Assembly: GCA_019915015.1 (NCBI GenBank)
Contig: JAHBBC010000001.1
Coordinates: 2,790,001 to 2,854,000 of the forward strand
Direction of reading: 5' to 3'
Length of the DNA stretch: 64,000 nt
Source of the DNA: Auriscalpium vulgare
Taxonomy: Eukaryota; Basidiomycota; Agaricomycetes; Russulales; Auriscalpiaceae
Shown in pieces: positions 1 to 8,784 of the stretch. Positions within the stretch are counted from its first letter, which is position 1; each line of letters begins with the position of its first letter. Below the pieces are notes generated by a model that saw nothing but the letters and a program-made list of their open reading frames with translations, was not told the DNA's origin and did no database searches. Both the position numbers and the translations under genes were made by a program.

Positions 1-312
1 CGGGTCACGGTGGGCGCCGTGAAGTGAACGATCTCGCCGAAGCTGGGCGCCTGTGGTCGCAGAAGCATAAGAGAGGGAGTTCCATAGTTTCATTTGAGTG
101 CTCCAGTACTGGTTGTCTCTCGAGTCTAGGTAGAACGTTGTCGGCCGTCGACTTGAAGTTGCACGTTGGTCGGAACACCGAACAGATCAGCGACGGACTG
201 GACTCGCGTCCCGGCCCGCGTCCCGGCCTTCTGCGCCGACTGACTAACTCAACCTCCTCCTCAGGCTACCACCACCTCGGAAACCCACACAACAACCTCT
301 AATCAGATCCTA

Positions 313-1040
313 ATGCCGCTCGCACCTCCGCTCGACCTCCCGCGCTGGCTCTCCGAAAACGCGCACCTCCTGCGCCCGCCCGTGAACAACTTCTGCCTGT
401 ACTCCGGCAAGGACTACGTCGTCATGGCCGTCGGCGGGCCGAACGAGCGCAACGACTACCACGTCAACGAGACCGAGGTGCGCGCCCCCATCCGCCGCGT
501 GGGATCCCAGACCGACGTTGTGTAGGAGTGGTTCTACCAGTACAAGGGCGCGATGCTGCTGCGCGTCGTGGACGACGGCGAGTTCAGGGACATCGAGATC
601 AAGGAGGGCGAGATGTTCTTGCTCCCAGGTGTGTCCGCGCTTCGCAGTCTCGGCGTGCCCTGCACGCATCTGGGAGGCCCATGTTTTGTGTCCTGACATG
701 CCATCCTTCGGCGCAGGCAATACACCTCACAACCCCGTGCGCTTTGCAAACACGGTCGGCATCGTCGTCGAACGCGTGCGCCCCGACGCGGCTACTGGTA
801 CGCCCCTCCATCGCGCATCGCGGTAGATGGAGCTGATGATTCCATCGCGTGTGTGCCGCCTCAGACCGTCTGCGCTGGTACTGCCGCTCGGGCGCGCACA
901 CCGCGCCTACAATCATCCGCGAGGAGGCGTTCCATGTCACAGACCTCGGCACGCAGCTCAAGCCGCTCATACAGAAATGGCAGACCGACGCGGACTCGCG
1001 ACGGTGCGGTCAGTGCGGTACCGTCGCGGAGGCGAAGTGA
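313..1040 (+). CDS. BNA1: 3-hydroxyanthranilate 3,4-dioxygenase
   Basis: This enzyme opens the ring of 3-hydroxyanthranilate with O2 in the cytosolic kynurenine route from tryptophan to NAD. I read four exons, 313-477, 526-628, 717-797 and 865-1040, which join in frame to about 174 residues, the normal size. The N-terminus contains [20 protein letters not shown], and the exon 1/2 join gives YHVNETEEWFYQ, which holds the iron-binding His and Glu; the second His is in NTPHNPVR in exon 3. The last exon has RLRWYC and a CxxC (RRCGQCG), the rubredoxin-like metal site known in the microbial branch of the family. Oddity: the first half of that site reads CRSG rather than CxxC, so one expected Cys is missing. 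Introns are 48-88 bases. Identity is secure; the first intron contains the only in-frame stop. Confidence 0.93.
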
Positions 1041-1404
1041 GCGCTAGGTGGGCAATGTAGATCGAAGCAAGGAAGAGCGTATGTTGTATTTGTTGTGTGC
1101 GCCTAATGGATGGACAATTTGCTGACCAGCGAGCGTTTGATGAGCGCACCGAAGGCGCTGTGCAGATGTGACCGCGTGCGTCTGTCTGCCCGGCCATGTA
1201 TGTCCCCGACGTCCCTTCAATGGAATAATCACAAGTAAGAAACCCGACAGTTCCATTTATTCTTCACGCCGGCATTCGCACTAAACCACATCGAACCAAG
1301 TAATCGTTGCAACTTCCTGGCCCATGACAAATTCGTACAAGCCCAAATCTTCCCTTTGCCCATGTCAAACCCTTCTGATTCCCTACGCCGCTGTTCTAAC
1401 CTGA
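1041..1404. other. intergenic, convergent 3' ends
   Basis: This stretch separates two converging genes and should hold both 3' UTRs and polyadenylation signals. I see no coding potential, repeat or RNA gene in it. Confidence 0.5.
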
Positions 1405-2424
1405 TTAGAGGCCGCCGCCTGTCAAGACCTTGCAAGTTAGCACGAACTGACAAGGGAAGCGAAGAATGAACGTGCCGCCGAACTTGGAGAGACCCTCGCG
1501 CAGGCCCTGCGCGATCTTGCTCTCGGTGCCCTGATCCTGCAGTGATGGAAGCGTCAGCGCTTGATCCCGTGCGACGAGCAAGTGGGAAAGATACGCGTAG
1601 CATCCCACGCAGGTCGAGGTGGAGTGGTGAGCGCGAAGACGTACCAGGTTATACCCCGTCTTTTCTGTGGCGAACTTGATCCCCTTGTCCACCCAGTCGC
1701 CACCTTGCTGGCCCTGCTGCCCTCCCTGTTGCTGCCCCTGTTGCTGGCCCTGCTGCCCATCGGAGCCAGAGTTGCCACCCGACGACTTGTTGCCCGACCC
1801 GTACGAGTCGTCGTTGGATGAGCCGTAGTTGCCGCCCGACTGATTGTTGCTGGAGCCGTATGAGTCGTCTTTGTTGGATGAGCCATAGGTGTTGCCGGAC
1901 GACTTGTTGCCGGATCCGTACGAGTCGTCGTTGGACGAGCCGTAGGTGTTACCGGTGGACTTGTTGGAGCCGTACGAGTCGTCGTTGGACGAGCCGTAGT
2001 TGCCGCCGGTCGACTTGTTGTTGGAGCCATACGAGTCGTTGTCGTTGGATGAGCCGTGATTGCCGCCAGACTGCTTGTTGCTGGAGCCGTATGAGTCGTC
2101 GTTGTTGGACGAGCCATAGGTGTTGCCGGACGATTTGTTGCTGGAGCCGTACGAGTCGTTGTCGTTGGATGAGCCGTAATTGCCGCGCGACTGCTTGTTG
2201 CTGGAGCCGTACGAGTCGTCGTTGGACGAGCCATAGGTGTTGCCGGTGTTTTTGTTGGAGCCGTACGAGTCGTCATTCGACGAGCCGTAGTTGCCACCGG
2301 ACGGGTTGTTGTTGTTGCCCGCGCCGTACGAGTCGCCGCCCGAGGGCGCGCCCGAGCCGTACGAGTCGCTGTTGTCGCCGCGGCCGCTGGAGCCGTACGA
2401 GTCATTGTCTTGGTTGTAGGACAT
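1405..2424 (-). CDS. SYGS/NDD-repeat low-complexity protein
   Basis: The protein starts MSYNQDNDSYGSSGRGDNSD and then runs for about 200 residues as imperfect repeats built from SYGSSN, NDD and SGNTYGSSN blocks, followed by a Gln/Gly tract (GQQQGQQQGGQQGQQGG). A short ordered-looking tail follows, with WVDKGIKFATEKTGYNL and QGTESKIAQGLREGLSKFGG. An intron of 108 bases, GTACGT to CTGCAG, probably separates these tail segments; it has no stop and keeps frame, so retained-intron translation is possible. The exact C-terminus is uncertain because another short intron may sit near the stop. No enzyme motif is present. Sequences of this composition (Tyr/Ser/Gly/Asn-rich) often form condensates, but any such role here is inference. 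A TATA box lies about 50 bases upstream of the ATG. Confidence 0.75.
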   Translation of the reverse strand: MSYNQDNDSYGSSGRGDNSDSYGSGAPSGGDSYGAGNNNNPSGGNYGSSNDDSYGSNKNTGNTYGSSNDDSYGSSNKQSRGNYGSSNDNDSYGSSNKSSGNTYGSSNNDDSYGSSNKQSGGNHGSSNDNDSYGSNNKSTGGNYGSSNDDSYGSNKSTGNTYGSSNDDSYGSGNKSSGNTYGSSNKDDSYGSSNNQSGGNYGSSNDDSYGSGNKSSGGNSGSDGQQGQQQGQQQGGQQGQQGGDWVDKGIKFATEKTGYNLVRLRAHHSTSTCVGCYAYLSHLLVARDQALTLPSLQDQGTESKIAQGLREGLSKFGGTFILRFPCQFVLTCKVLTGGGL

Positions 2425-2474
2425 GATGGAGATGGGGATGTAGTGAAGAGAGGGAGGGCTGAGGAAGCGACAGG

Positions 2475-2481
2475 CTTTATA
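2475..2481 (-). promoter_or_regulatory. TATA box of SYGS-repeat gene
   Basis: Read on the minus strand the sequence is TATAAAG, about 50 bases upstream of the ATG at 2424, which is the expected spacing for a TATA-driven, well expressed fungal gene with a short leader. Confidence 0.55.
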
Positions 2482-3776
2482 GGAAGAGGAGCAGGACAGA
2501 AGAATGTTGCGTCATCGGATCGCGTGATCGACGCAAAGTGACTTCATTCTTGCTGCCATTTCGAAGGCTGTATCGTACTCGCACCAATCTGATCGCCCTG
2601 CCCGTCCTGCACGCCATCGATCTCACCGCCCTGAGAGCCTCGAACACCCTCGTCGCCCTCGAGGCTGTCGACAACGTCAACCCCTGACACGCACACCGCC
2701 GCATCTCGCCTGCTACTCGCCTGCTCCCCCTCGCGATCGGTGCTACGCCTGCCTCGAGTGCTCGGGCGGCTGCCTCCCCTCCCGCGACACCGCATGGCGC
2801 ATGCCTCGCCGCGCACCGCTCGCCGGCTCATTGCGCGCATACCGGCCCCCCCGCGAACCGGACGTGCCTTGCTGCACGGTGGTGGATGCCGACGCGCACG
2901 TGCATGGCGAGCAGGGAGGATTTGGATAGGAGGCGTGCGTCGGCTCGCTGGGGTGGACCGGGTCGTTGTGGGCAGGCGGCGAGTCTGCGGCAGAGAATGG
3001 GTAGTCGTAGTAGATGTTCTCCATGCTTGTTCAGTGGTGGTTGAGCGCAAGCGCGGCATAGGGGTCGTACGCCGATGACCGGAGCGCGTCGATGACGTAC
3101 GCGTCACGCGTGGGCCTGGCGCCGCGGTCACGTTATGCGGGGCGGAGATCACGCGACACGCGCACCGTGGGAGAGTCGGCTGTTCGGTGCACGCGTCCGT
3201 CCGCCCGTATCACGTCGAACCCGCCAGCCCATGTGCTGCGAAGCTCCCGTAGTATCATCTATCAACGTATCACTGTATCAACCCCCAACTCGGGATGCTT
3301 CCCCCTCCAGCCGCACTCTCGCGCACAAGCAAGCCACCATCTTTTCCTCATTTTCCACCTGACCCGCCCGCGCCCGCGCCATTGCCACGCTGCCCATCTG
3401 ATTCTGTCGCCCACTTCGGAAGAAGGTCGTCGCCCACACGCTGGCAACTCGACTAAACACTTCCCGAACAGGAATAAGCCACGCGAAGTGCCAGCAAACA
3501 TCTCTCCCCGGGTCGGGCGCGGGCCCGCACGTCCTCCGAGTACTGCCCGGCAGAACCACTCTATGTTCGCCCTATCTAGAAGCATACTTGTCTACATGCA
3601 TTTCCTTGCTCTCTCGAGGCCGTCTGGCGGCGTTTCCATGTGGACGACCGTACTTCTGGCTATAGGGAGCGAGCGCCCACCGCATGGAGGGGATCAGCTC
3701 TACCAGCGGTGAGCAGCACACGCATGTCCATCGCTGCGAATCCCTCTGCTTCTCTGCTCTTCTGCCCTTGGAAGGC
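2482..3776. other. long intergenic region, no convincing gene
   Basis: The region is GC-rich and has several overlapping open frames on both strands. The most protein-like is a minus-strand frame at 2743-3024 beginning MENIYYDYPFSAADSPPAHN with a short Cys-rich patch; it has no recognisable domain and a nearby plus-strand frame (around 2740, CYACLECSGGC) looks equally plausible. I cannot support a gene here. It should include the promoters of the two divergent flanking genes. Confidence 0.4.
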
Positions 3777-3783
3777 TATAAAT
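3777..3783 (+). promoter_or_regulatory. TATA box of chitinase gene
   Basis: TATAAAT lies 80 bases upstream of the chitinase ATG at 3857, in a CT-rich context typical of fungal promoters. Confidence 0.6.
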
Positions 3784-3856
3784 CTCTACGTCGCTGCCCC
3801 GCGATCGGCCTTCTCCAGTTCAGAATCCTATCGCGCCCGAACAACCTCGACCTGCG

Positions 3857-6395
3857 ATGCATCACCTTCATCTCAAAAGCACCTTCTTCGCTCTGTGCGC
3901 TGCCGTCGCCGTAGCGGAGGCTACGCAGGTCATGCACCGTCCAGAGGCGTACAAGAGCCCCGTGCGCAAGTTTGCAACGGAGAATGTCACACCGACCATC
4001 GTTCATAAGCGAGCAAGCGCGGCCAGCGGCAAGGTGCAGGCAGCCTACTTCACGAACTGGTAAGACACCCATACGTATTGAGGTTTCGCCGGTTGTGCTG
4101 AATATCAAGCTGTGAAGGGGCATATATGGCGCGAATTTCCGTGAGCGTGTTTCCCTTGCTAAATGGGCGCCCACGCGCCTGGGCAAAGTGCCCGGTCAAG
4201 GAAGGCGGCTCATCATGTGTTGCAGAGCCCACGAGCATCATCCCCTCTACGCTCACGCATATCTTATACGCGTTTGCGGACGTCACCGCAAGCACGGGGT
4301 CTATCTTCTTGACAGACTCTTACGCCGATGAACAGGTGCGCTCGTGCGAGATAACCTTTATCTTACGCCTGACTGACGACATGTAGAAACACTTCGACGG
4401 TGATTCATGGGATGAGCAGGGAAACAATCTTTATGGCTGTCTTAAGCAGGTGAATCCATCCATATCTTTTGCGGGCTCGAGCTGATTGGTCCTTCCTCAG
4501 CTGTACCTCCTCAAACTGGCCAACAGGTGCTACACGCACTCCGCCTTATCAACCGACCTGTGACACTTACATGAACGCCCCCAGGAACCTCAAGGTCCTG
4601 CTTTCCATCGGCGGGTGGACGTACTCCCAGGACGGACACTTTTCCTTCGTCACTAGCCCCTCCCTGCGCGCGACGTTCGTGTCCAGCGCTGTCCAGCTCA
4701 TCCAGGACTACGGCTTCGACGGCATGTGCGTGCATATATCCTGCGCTCTTTGTGACCGGCCGGCTCACCCCGGCGAATGCGTGCAGCGACCTGGACTTCG
4801 AATACCCAGCGGACTCCGCGCAAGGCCAAGGCTTCGCGAGCCTGTTCACTGAGCTGCGCGCGGCGTTCACTCAGTTGCAGGCGCAGAAGGGCGATAGCCA
4901 GCCGTACCAGATCACAGCACGTGTTCTTTGGTACACATATGCGGGTTGCGACTGACTCGGGCGGTGCAGGTTGCGGTGTCTGCGGGCTCTGCGAACTATG
5001 CGAACATCGTGGTTCCCCAGATCGATGCGGCTATCACTTATTGGAATCTGATGGTGGGCTCCATGATATCTCAAATCGGGCTCACTTTGTTCACTCGGTA
5101 TATCGCAGGCTTATGACTATGCGGGCTCCTGGCTGACTTTTGTGGGTGCTCTGACTACGAACCAAGTGTATGTATCCTGACGTGTGGGTCTCGACAGGCG
5201 GACAATCAGGCCAACTTGTACGGTGGTGCTCGGACGAACGTCAGCACAGATGCGGCTGTGAAGTGGTATCTCTCTCAAGGCGCGACCGCGAGCAAGATCA
5301 ACATGGGTCGGTTGACATGCGCTTGCCTTTGCGCTAGTCTAACGCTCCTTGCCAGGTATCCCACTGTACGGCCGTGCATTTGAGGCTACGACGGGCCTCG
5401 GTGCGCCTTACAACGGGGTGCGCGCCTCTACTCACCGCCACCCTGCTGGTTGCTGAAAGCCGCTCGCAGATCGGCCCGGGCACGACCGAGGCGGGCATCT
5501 ACTCCTACACGAGCCTGCCCCCGCGGGCGCGAAGGTCTTTGAGAACACGACGGACGTGTCGAGCTACTCGTACGACGCGAGCAAGCAGGAGCTCGTCTCG
5601 TACGACACGCCGCACATCGCGACGCTCAAGGCGCAGTACGTGCAGTCCAAGGGCCTCGCGGGGTCCATGTTCTGGGATGTGCGTACGCCTCCACGTTGCG
5701 CGTCTGCGTGCTGACCGTGTGCGCTGCTTAGCTGTCTACGGATAAGGTGGGGTCCGATTCGCTCGTGGGCACGACGGCGGGCGTGTATGGCGGGCTGGAT
5801 ACTACTTTGGTGCGTCCCACGCATGTGCCTCGTCTCACCAGACTCACGACATCGATACCCGCAGAACCACATCAGGTAATCGTCTTCTTCCGAGTTAGAT
5901 CTGGGTAACGCCGGCGCAGCGTGCTTACGCGCGTGCAGCTTTCCCTCGAGCAAGTGGGACAACATCCGGAGCAACATGGGCCAGGGCGGCTCGACGACCA
6001 GTGCGCCCAGCTCGACCACGAAGACCACGTCAGCGCCCGCGTCAACGTCGTCAACCGCGGGTTCGGGGAAGTGCGCCGGTGTCGCCTCGTGGAGCTCGGC
6101 TGTATGTGCTCCCCTCGCCAGTGCTTTCAGAGCCTATCGCTAACGTTCTGCACCAGGCTGTGTACACGGGGGGCCAAACGGCGACGTATGGTGGGTCTTC
6201 CTCGTCAAGTGTGGTGTGGTGCTGTTGGACGCGTGCTGACGCTTACCCGAAGCGGGCGACTTGTGGACGGCAAAGTGGTGGACGCAGGCGGATACCCCTG
6301 GCGGTTCAGGTATGCTGCGTTCAGAGCCTTTTGACTTCAAGGTCGCTGACGATGGCGTACTAGCGGGTGTGTGGACAGACGGAGGCGCGTGCTAA
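3857..6395 (+). CDS. secreted GH18 chitinase with C-terminal chitin-binding module
   Basis: This is an extracellular family 18 endochitinase, split by about a dozen introns. The N-terminus is a signal peptide (MHHLHLKSTFFALCAAVAVA) followed by a propeptide-like stretch ending in a dibasic KR, a likely Kex2 site, before the domain start QAAYFTNWGIYGANF. Catalytic-domain motifs are SIGGWTYSQDGHF and, across a splice junction, FDGIDLDFEYP, the DxxDxDxE motif whose last Glu is the acid/base. Later exons give MGIPLYGRAFEATTGLG and GLAGSMFWD, both typical of the barrel end. A Ser/Thr-rich linker (about 5990-6060) leads to a small domain with CAGVASWSS, YTGGQTATYG, DLWTAKWWTQADTPGG and a final WTDGGAC, matching a CBM5/12-type chitin-binding module. 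Likely roles are remodelling of the fungal wall or degradation of foreign chitin. Confidence 0.93.
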
Positions 6396-6739
6396 GGGTG
6401 CGTGGATGGGGTGCCTGTGGTCCGTGGTCTATTAGTAGCCATCTTTTTTTCGGGCCCTCCCTACACGCGCGCTCTCGTCTCCGAGTCGTGGCAGCGAATG
6501 TCGATGTTTGACGCCAGTCGGACGACGGCAATAGTGCCAATCGTCGGTCGCCAGTCACTAAGTAAACGGCTTACTTGGGCAGCAGACGACAAGGTAGACG
6601 CTGGTGCGATGACGTCAGTCATGCGCACTGGCTGGCTTGGACGCAGCTCTCGAGTCTCATCCTTCACAGCCACCATGTCTAGCCCTCTAGCGTTCTCGTC
6701 CCTCTGAACCACCACCACCACCGCGTCTTTTCTGACCCC
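6396..6739. other. intergenic between chitinase and LanC-like gene
   Basis: It holds the chitinase 3' end and the promoter of the next gene. A short run of ACC repeats precedes the downstream ATG. Nothing else is visible. Confidence 0.4.
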
Positions 6740-8413
6740 ATGTCGTCCGGCGAGCCTCGCTACATCCAGTTTGACTCGCTTCCCCCAGCGCCTTCGCTCT
6801 CCTCCCGTTCCCTCAGTTCCCTCAGACAGATCCTCGCCAGGTGCCTCTCCGAAACAGTCGCATCGGTCAACCAGCACGCTGGCGACGACCCGCGCTCAAA
6901 TGTTTACACGGGCCTCGCTGGTAGGCCTGCGCATGTCCACGCTGCTGTCCAATGTGACTTGACGTCCTCGCAGGTATATCGCTGCTAAATCACAGGCTGT
7001 CTCTGTCGCCCGTCGCTCTTCACGCGATGCGCGCGCTCCCAGAGCAGCTCTCTGAGCTCGCCATCATGCAGCTCGACCGCGCGCTCACCTCCGACCCATT
7101 GCATAGGCCGTCGGCGGGGTCCAAGGTCGCCTTCCTGGCCACGAGCGTCGGCGCGGCGACCCTCTTGCTGCTCTACCAGCTGCGCCACTACACTTCCAGA
7201 CACACGACGCACGCGCCGTTCTCCGTCAACGCGTGTGCCCGTGCTGCTCAAATCCTCACGTCCGCGGTGTCCGTTGCGGTGCAGCCATGCTCGCCGTCGG
7301 AGGAGGGCTGCGAGCTGTTGTACGGGCGTGCGGGCTTACTCTATGCGCTGCTCCTGCTGCGCCAGTCGTGTCCTGCGGAAGCATACAAAGACATCCCGTC
7401 TGAGCTCACGACAACGTTGGGCGAGTTGATCTGTGACCAGACGGTGCGGAGCGTGGTCGATGATATCATGCGCCGGGGGCGGGAGGGCGCCGCACGGTTC
7501 GCGAGGGAGCCTGATGCGGAGGACCAGCCGGCGCTGATGTGGAGCTGGCACGGGAAGCGCTATCTAGGTGGTGCCCATGGAGTCGGTGAGTGTTTCTCTG
7601 TGTCGGAGGAGCTATTGGCTGGAGTCTGGTGTTGGGCGGTGTGGTGTAGCGGGCATCCTCGACGTCGTCATGCACGCGCCGGCGCACATCGTCAAGCCGC
7701 ATGCAGCGGACATCGAGGACACCGTGGCCTACGTCATCGGCCTCCAAGACAGCCACGGCAACTGGCCCTCGAAGGCTGGCCCACGCCGGAAGAACCCCCT
7801 CGCATCCGAGAATACTCTCATTCAGTGCGTGTCTTCGTCTGCATCTGGAGCCTTAGACAAACATGTGTTTGTGCTTGTAGGTGGTGCCACGGCGCACCAG
7901 GCATCCTCACTCTGCTGTCCACCTCCATCCTCTCCTGCTCAACGCTCGAATTCTCATCGGAACTCGAAACCTCCCTCGTGTCCGCCCTCGTCCGCGGTGC
8001 ATCCCTCACCCACGCCAGGGGCCTCCTCCGCAAGGGCCCCGGGCTCTGCCACGGCGTCGGCGGCACCGCGACTGTGCTCTTCCAGGCGGCCGACGCACTC
8101 GCATCGCAGCCCGAGGAGCAGCGCGCGTGTCTGCGACGTGCGTTGCACCTGCTGCAGTGCTACGCCGAGTTGCGTGGCGGCCGCCATTTCGCGAAGCCGG
8201 ACCGCCCGTGGAGCCTTTACGAGGGAGTGGCGGGGGCGGCCGCTGCGCTCACGGAGGCGTTGGAACGAGTCGAAGGGTTGCTGTCGCAGGGCGCAGAAGG
8301 GATGGGCGTGCCTCGTGGGCATCCCAGTGGGCTCTTGGGGAGCGGTGACCTTGATTTGCCGGCAAGAGCGTGAATACTTGACTAACAAAATGTAGGATTT
8401 CGTCGTGATATAA
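6740..8413 (+). CDS. LanC-like protein (LANCL family)
   Basis: Eukaryotic LanC-like proteins share the alpha/alpha-barrel and zinc site of bacterial lanthionine cyclases; the animal members add glutathione to dehydroamino acids in proteins. Exon 1 is 6740-6930, and splicing to 6974 gives VYTGLAGISLLNHRLSLSP, the first barrel motif. Further motifs in order are YGRAGLLYALLLLR, WSWHGKRYLGGAHGV joined to GILDVVM, QWCHGAPG, GLCHGVGGTA and PWSLYEGVAGAAAALTEA. The Cys of WCHG and the CH of LCHG are the three zinc ligands of the family, so the site is intact. The C-terminus is uncertain: reading through gives a stop at 8373, while splicing a last intron ending at 8395 gives a short tail ending at 8413. 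No partner peptide gene is visible nearby. Family assignment is firm; substrate in fungi is unknown. Confidence 0.9.
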
Positions 8414-8505
8414 TACGTTGTACATTACACCCATTATCCAGCATTTTCTTGAGGGTGGCGAGCACAACAGGCTATATATTTGGTGATGCGACATCACTTC
8501 CACAA

Positions 8506-8588
8506 TCCCCGGTCGTATATCGGTTAGTACACGCGCCTGTCACTTCAACAAGTGCGCGCGAGAGCTGGGTTCGACTCCCAGCCGGGGA
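8506..8588 (+). tRNA. tRNA-Asp (GTC) with an intron
   Basis: The sequence folds as a cloverleaf. The acceptor arms TCCCCGG (8506-8512) and CCGGGGA (8582-8588) pair fully. The D arm is GTAT/GTAC with an ATCGGTTA loop. The anticodon arm starts CGCGC CTGTCA, giving anticodon GTC, and is interrupted after the position-37 purine by a short intron of about 10-13 bases containing TTCAACAAG before the 3' stem GCGCG. The T arm is CTGGG-TTCGACT-CCCAG. A TTTTT run follows within 10 bases and would terminate Pol III. Box A (around 8517-8526) and box B (GGTTCGACTCC) are recognisable. The gene lies between the convergent ends of the LanC-like gene and RAD17. Confidence 0.9.
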
Positions 8589-8589
8589 G

Positions 8590-8597
8590 AATTTTTC
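8590..8597 (+). terminator. Pol III T-run terminator of tRNA-Asp
   Basis: A run of five T residues immediately follows the tRNA 3' end, the standard Pol III stop signal. Confidence 0.6.
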
Positions 8598-8784
8598 TTC
8601 GTTTCTCTCTGCGCTCTCTCTGCGCCAACATCGTTGCTTCATCATTTGAATGATTGAGAGCGCGCTACTGCAGGTTTAAGTGGGGACGATGTAAGATGAT
8701 AAAATGCTCAAGATTACGCTGTAAGGATGTACGTTACCTCTCCCCATTATCATTCATTATACTAACAATTAGTACGCCCTATCA

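Noticed and set aside
1818..2426. Plus-strand ORF rich in Cys, Arg and Ser
   Set aside because: It is the antisense shadow of the SYGS repeats; its Cys-Trp-Ser pattern simply mirrors the repeat.
2743..3024. Minus-strand ORF starting MENIYYDYPFSAADSPPAHN as a small gene
   Set aside because: No domain, no supporting introns or TATA box, and a rival plus-strand frame over the same bases looks as good; GC-rich DNA gives such frames by chance.
8449..8649. Plus-strand ORF at the end of the LanC-like gene
   Set aside because: It runs straight through the tRNA-Asp gene, so it is not protein coding.
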